The notes beneath the pieces are model-generated. The model was not told the DNA's origin, did not search any database, and worked only from the letters and a program-made list of their open reading frames with translations. The position numbers were made by a program, and so were the translations under genes. From positions 1-10,432 of the forward strand of contig DASQ01000016.1 of assembly GCA_002503885.1 (NCBI GenBank): a stretch of 10,432 nucleotides of DNA, read 5' to 3'. Origin of the DNA: Methanoculleus marisnigri. Lineage in GTDB: Archaea > Halobacteriota > Methanomicrobia > Methanomicrobiales > Methanoculleaceae. How positions within the stretch are numbered: position 1 is the stretch's first letter; each line of letters starts with the position of its first letter. Shown here one piece after another: positions 8,178 to 10,432 of the stretch.

Positions 8178-8188
8178 GGCTTTATGAG
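8178..8188 (+). promoter_or_regulatory. Probable TATA box of the small zinc-ribbon membrane protein
   Basis: The sequence gctttatgag lies about 27 nt before the GTG at 8210, consistent with leaderless transcription from that start. A second AT-rich block, aattttatag (8200-8209), abuts the GTG and is too close to be its TATA box. The rest of 8100-8177 is GC-rich with imperfect inverted repeats and no gene. Confidence 0.35.
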
Positions 8189-8209
8189 GGGGGCCGGCGA
8201 ATTTTATAG

Positions 8210-8578
8210 GTGGAAATAAATTTTAAACGCTACGGCCTTTATCTCGTCCGGTGGCAGCTCTCGACGCCGCTCCTTGCCGGCGTCCTCTACCTGCTCGCGG
8301 GCCTCGGAGCACTGGCCGCCACCATCGTCGCCAACCTCATCGGCGGCCTGATCTTCTTCTGGGTCGACCGGTTCATCTTCACCTCAGAGACGCTTGCCGC
8401 CCAGTGGGAGATCCGCGAAGATGTCCGGTGCGTCGACTGCGGCACGGTTGCCCGGGGCTACCGTCTGGTCCGGGCGGAGAACTACGACAGGTCCGAAGAC
8501 CCGGCACCCGAGTTCCGGTGTGAGGCGTGCTCGAAGAAGAAGTCGGAAGAACTCAATAAGCGCGGTGTGAAGCACTGA
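8210..8578 (+). CDS. Small membrane protein with two TM helices and a putative zinc ribbon
   Basis: I do not recognise a named family. The 122-residue product begins MEINFKRYGLYLVRWQLSTP (GTG start). It has two hydrophobic helices at about 18-35 and 36-57, the latter containing ATIVANLIGGLIFFWVDRF. The soluble tail has two CxxC pairs, CVDC (74-77) and CEAC (104-107), spaced 26 residues apart as in a zinc ribbon or knuckle. The second helix resembles half of a GtrA-type membrane protein, but this protein is too short for that family. No upstream ATG exists. GTG 8210 is chosen because the frame, the AT-rich block before it and the TATA distance agree. Composition is GC-rich like the core genome. 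A role in redox or metal sensing at the membrane is possible but not shown. Confidence 0.75.
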   Translation: MEINFKRYGLYLVRWQLSTPLLAGVLYLLAGLGALAATIVANLIGGLIFFWVDRFIFTSETLAAQWEIREDVRCVDCGTVARGYRLVRAENYDRSEDPAPEFRCEACSKKKSEELNKRGVKH

Positions 8579-8602
8579 AGGAGAGGCGGAAGCCCTAGAG
8601 GG

Positions 8603-8654
8603 CTCAGCGCGATCTAGTAAGATAGTGCTGAGGGTTCATGCTCCTTTCTTTTGG
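8603..8654 (+). terminator. Hairpin plus T-rich tract after the small membrane protein
   Basis: Positions 8603-8632 fold into a long hairpin. Eight pairs (ctcagcgc with gtgctgag, including one G-U) are followed by a G-A mismatch, four more pairs and an AGTA loop. A T-rich stretch, ctcctttcttttgg, follows at 8641-8654. It may serve as a terminator. A smaller hairpin, gccctagagggc, precedes it at 8592-8603. Confidence 0.4.
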
Positions 8655-8845
8655 TCGCGTCTGCCCCCGTGTACGGGTTTCCCGTGGATATCGCGTCTGG
8701 GGGAAGGGCTGACGGGGAGTGCGATGGGCGGAACGCCCGGAGCTCGACCACTGTTAGGTGGGGAGGGGGGAGTATTTCCCCCCCTGTCCCCCCCCTCATG
8801 GTGATACCCACCACGGTCCAGTGTACAGGGCTTTTTCATCGCCCC
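8655..8845 (-). repeat. Structured repeat element, copy 2, inverted (MITE-like)
   Basis: On the minus strand, 8845-8811 repeats the 35-nt core of the element at 6880 with a single C-to-T change. That change turns a G-C pair of the opening hairpin into a G-U pair. The other end (8667-8700, plus strand) has a diverged core-like stretch, gtgtacggg, then cccgtggatatcgcg. The element thus has related ends in opposite orientation. Between them are hairpins gggcg-gaa-cgccc and an oligo-G/oligo-C stem around 8764-8784. No protein is encoded. Confidence 0.5.
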
Positions 8846-8911
8846 AACTTGTTCTGCCATCCTCAGTTAAACGCCCTGCACTCAGCAAACCAAGCACTCG
8901 AGATTCTTCTG

Positions 8912-9055
8912 TCACAACCCCACCCCGACCCCCACCACCGCCAGCGTCACACACGCCTCTATCTGGACAGCCACGTTGTCATCGACCGGGGAGAAGACCT
9001 CGACGATCCCGGCGACGCCCGCAACGACCACGGCCGCCCACCAGGAGAGGAGAAA
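8912..9055 (-). pseudogene. Relic of a membrane-protein C-terminus
   Basis: A minus-strand open stretch ends in TGA at 8912 and encodes SWWAAVVVAGVAGIVEVFSP, then a short polar turn, then VTLAVVGVGVGL. That is two membrane-helix-like segments in a GC-rich codon style. It continues without a break from the IS21-type relic upstream, which indicates a deletion or insertion junction rather than a natural gene. No start codon of its own is evident and the parent family is unknown. Confidence 0.4.
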
Positions 9056-9290
9056 ATTCCGTTTCAGACATCCAATGGAGTTCTCGACCTTCGGGATTCA
9101 TTGATGGTCGCCGGCACGGGGTACCCGCTTGAGGATCACCGTTTTGAGTTTTCATACAGGATCTCCTCGGTGTAGCCCCGCCGAAGTATTCGAAGGCATG
9201 GAAACAGCACCGGATGAGAGTACGGGCATCGACAAGCATAAATAGACGCAGATTAAATTCACCCGCGTGGATGACTCCGGGTGGTCCCGA
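9047..9290 (-). pseudogene. Decayed IS21-family transposase (IstA) fragment
   Basis: Read across frames on the minus strand, the pieces appear in IstA order. They are DARTLIRCCFHAFEYFGG (about 9180-9233), YTEEILYENSKR and VILKRVPRAGDHQ (about 9101-9178), then, after a gap, KVENSIGCLKRNFL (about 9050-9092). In IS21 transposases these correspond to the TLIRC-H-AF-x-YFGG segment, the catalytic YDN-x-K motif (here YEN-S-K), and the QTKGKVEN-x6-K-x2-F segment with the last catalytic glutamate. The relic has at least two frameshifts (near 9171 and 9137) and an internal loss of about 30 residues, including the PYRPQTKGK part. No IstB partner is seen. Family assignment is from remembered motifs. Confidence 0.6.
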
Positions 9291-9304
9291 GAGAAGTAGA
9301 AGGA

Positions 9305-9339
9305 CGGGTTCACCAAGCGACGAAACTTCGTTGAACCCG
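9305..9339 (+). repeat. Stem-loop upstream of the secreted-protein gene
   Basis: The arms cgggttca (9305-9312) and tgaacccg (9332-9339) are 8-bp complements, with a smaller acga/tcgt stem inside the loop. It lies about 90 nt before the next gene. It does not resemble a tRNA. It may be a terminator, a leader structure or the end of the decayed mobile element. Confidence 0.35.
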
Positions 9340-9417
9340 CACCTACCCGTAGGCGTGATACTATCCGCCTCTGAAATGATGAGATTTGGATCATGCCTCC
9401 GTGAAATGGAAAGAAAC

Positions 9418-9422
9418 GGAGG
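9418..9422 (+). promoter_or_regulatory. Shine-Dalgarno of the secreted-protein gene
   Basis: GGAGG lies 8 nt before ATG 9431 and selects that start over the in-frame ATG at 9386, which has no ribosome site and would precede the signal peptide with a polar extension. Confidence 0.65.
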
Positions 9423-9430
9423 AAACAGAA

Positions 9431-10244
9431 ATGAAACTAAAATTCAGGATCAGGGGTTTTTCTCTGCTCATGGTACTACTGCTTGTGAGCGTTGTGTTTG
9501 TCCCCGTCAGTGCGGGCACTCAGACAATCACCCCTGACGAATCAAACATTGTCAAAAATTCACATGCGCGCCATGCCGATTTCCCGCTGGAGATCCCGGA
9601 AGATCTCCCGCCTGCAAAACCGCTGCCCGAATCGGAAATGTATATCATTGACATTCCCGAATCATGGCTTAACGAAAAAAATTCCAGTACCGATCCAGAA
9701 CTTATTGATATTTCCATCTCAAAAGAGGAATTTAACTCAGAATTCGTGATGGATGGAGACGGGCACTATAAGGGCAGGCAGCAGAAAGCAGATGAAAAAA
9801 CAGTTACTCTCAGGATTCCGAAATCGATGTATGCAGCCCTGAACCCCGACCCTGACGTGGTGAAGTTGTCTTTTCCCACCCGGCAGTTTGAGTTCCCATC
9901 AGCGGACATAAAATCAGGAGCAGGAACCCAGGTACAACTGCCTTTGGATGATGTCGAGGACAATATACCCCTGTACTTGCAGTTGTTGGCAGATCCGGTA
10001 ATTCGGTGCACACCACAAACATGCGCATGGAGGGTTTCATTTGCCGCAACGGAGCCCGACATTACCCTATATGACAGGTTCGATTACTCCGCTGACATAC
10101 ACCTACTCCGGGCAGAGATACCAGGCATTCCAAGAACTGGAAAACTATTACAATGATGGCGTGACCATTGAAATCATTGCTGAATACGACAGCAGTGATT
10201 TCGCGGGATCCCCAATCAAGATTTTCCCCGTAGTATATACCTGA
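9431..10244 (+). pseudogene. Secreted protein of unknown function, broken by a one-base frameshift
   Basis: The gene starts at ATG 9431 with a classical signal peptide (basic MKLKFRIR, hydrophobic core, VPVSA, likely cut after residue 28). The mature part is acidic and polar. It contains PESWLNEKN, ELIDISISKEEF, VMDGDGHYKG, a TVTLRIPKSMYAAL stretch and a cysteine pair in RCTPQTCAWRVSFAATE. In the first frame the protein stops at 10156 after an unlikely tail. In the next frame, YMTGSITPLTYTYSGQRYQA to FPVVYT runs to a stop at 10244 and reads as a natural continuation. Dropping one C from the CCC at 10065-10067 joins DIT to YMTGS and gives exactly 270 codons plus stop. It is therefore one gene with an extra base, real or a sequencing error. 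I do not recognise the family. Codon use is AT-richer than the chaperone block. Confidence 0.7.
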
Positions 10245-10310
10245 GTTTGTGAATTTCTAACTTAAACTCTTCTGCGCGTTTTCCATTTACAACCCCAATC
10301 ACGCTGATTT

Positions 10311-10325
10311 TGAGGATTATCCTCA
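10311..10325. repeat. Small hairpin before the right-edge transposase
   Basis: The sequence tgaggattatcctca has 6-bp arms around TTA, and its right arm is repeated next to it (tcctcagtcctca). It lies 50 nt upstream of the transposase start and may be near the end of the mobile element. The 130-nt spacer 10245-10374 otherwise holds only AT-rich promoter-like DNA. Confidence 0.3.
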
Positions 10326-10342
10326 GTCCTCAATGGAAATGT

Positions 10343-10375
10343 TTATTATGTTGTAAGTTATAATTATAACTTACA
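10343..10375 (+). promoter_or_regulatory. Upstream module with a 24-bp perfect palindrome before the right-edge transposase
   Basis: Positions 10352-10375 form a perfect 24-bp palindrome (half-site tgtaagttataa) that ends on the A of the start codon. With the T-rich bases before it, the block aligns to the sequence preceding the left-edge transposase. An AT-rich palindrome across the start is suited to autorepression or to recognition by the element's own protein. TATA-like bases (tttatta, 10342-10348; ttataa) lie within the same block. Confidence 0.55.
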
Positions 10376-10432
10376 TGCATATCAAGAGAATTAAAAAGAA
10401 AGATGCAGTATATCTTGCCCAATATGAATCAT
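10375..10432 (+). CDS. Probable transposase, N-terminal part (runs off the right edge)
   Basis: ATG 10375 opens a frame that is clear to the window end, with 19 complete codons visible: MHIKRIKKKDAVYLAQYES. About 12 of 18 aligned residues equal those of the left-edge gene (IKRIKK, VYL and YES all shared), so the two are paralogous openings of the same kind of protein. The N-terminus fits archaeal IS1634/IS4-type transposases as I remember them. The catalytic core is not visible. It reads outward, away from the left-edge gene. Confidence 0.55.
   Translation, partial: MHIKRIKKKDAVYLAQYES

Noticed and set aside
9262..9310. LLLLSGPPGV on the minus strand, resembling a Walker A / AAA start such as IstB
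   Set aside because: It is too short, lacks the following G-K-T/S, and no other ATPase motif is found nearby. Treated as chance.
9305..9339. Possible tRNA T-arm because of the ggttca sequence
   Set aside because: No acceptor, D or anticodon arms can be built around it.

Overview
The window most likely comes from a GC-rich methanogenic archaeon of the Methanomicrobiales, probably Methanoculleus-like. This is inferred from the mix of archaeal promoters (TATA-type boxes about 25-30 nt upstream of starts, several with leaderless geometry), an archaeal THUMP-type tRNA G10 methyltransferase, a DUF4013 membrane protein and a bacterial-type grpE-dnaK-dnaJ cluster. No rRNA or database match is available to confirm it. 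No previously undescribed multi-gene system stands out. The novelty lies in the intergenic and relic DNA and at the two window edges.

Layout. Left edge (1-374): the 5' end of a probable transposase gene reading leftward out of the window, in AT-rich DNA. 375-2985, all minus strand: a DUF4013-type membrane protein, a short relic resembling the purH 3' end, a relic of a GNAT acetyltransferase, and intact purH (IMP biosynthesis). 2986-3285: a divergent promoter region with several stem-loops. 3286-6783, plus strand: the Hsp70 chaperone operon grpE-dnaK-dnaJ. Its genes are 4-5 nt apart, and its DnaK is of the Gram-positive/Firmicute type. 6784-7145: a terminator plus a structured repeat element. 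7146-8578: a trmG10-like tRNA methyltransferase and a small membrane protein with a putative zinc ribbon. 8579-9430: an inverted second copy of the repeat, then a minus-strand graveyard containing a decayed IS21-type (IstA) transposase joined to a membrane-protein tail. 9431-10244: a secreted or lipid-anchored protein of unknown function, broken by one extra C. Right edge (10375-end): the 5' end of a second probable transposase, related to the left-edge one and reading outward.

Working together. GrpE, DnaK and DnaJ form one protein-folding machine and are clearly co-transcribed. PurH (last two steps of IMP synthesis) and the tRNA methyltransferase are independent housekeeping genes. The flanks are accessory DNA: both edges are AT-rich, carry related transposase 5' ends behind a shared upstream module, and lie beside relics. 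The conserved block therefore appears to sit between mobile-element insertions.
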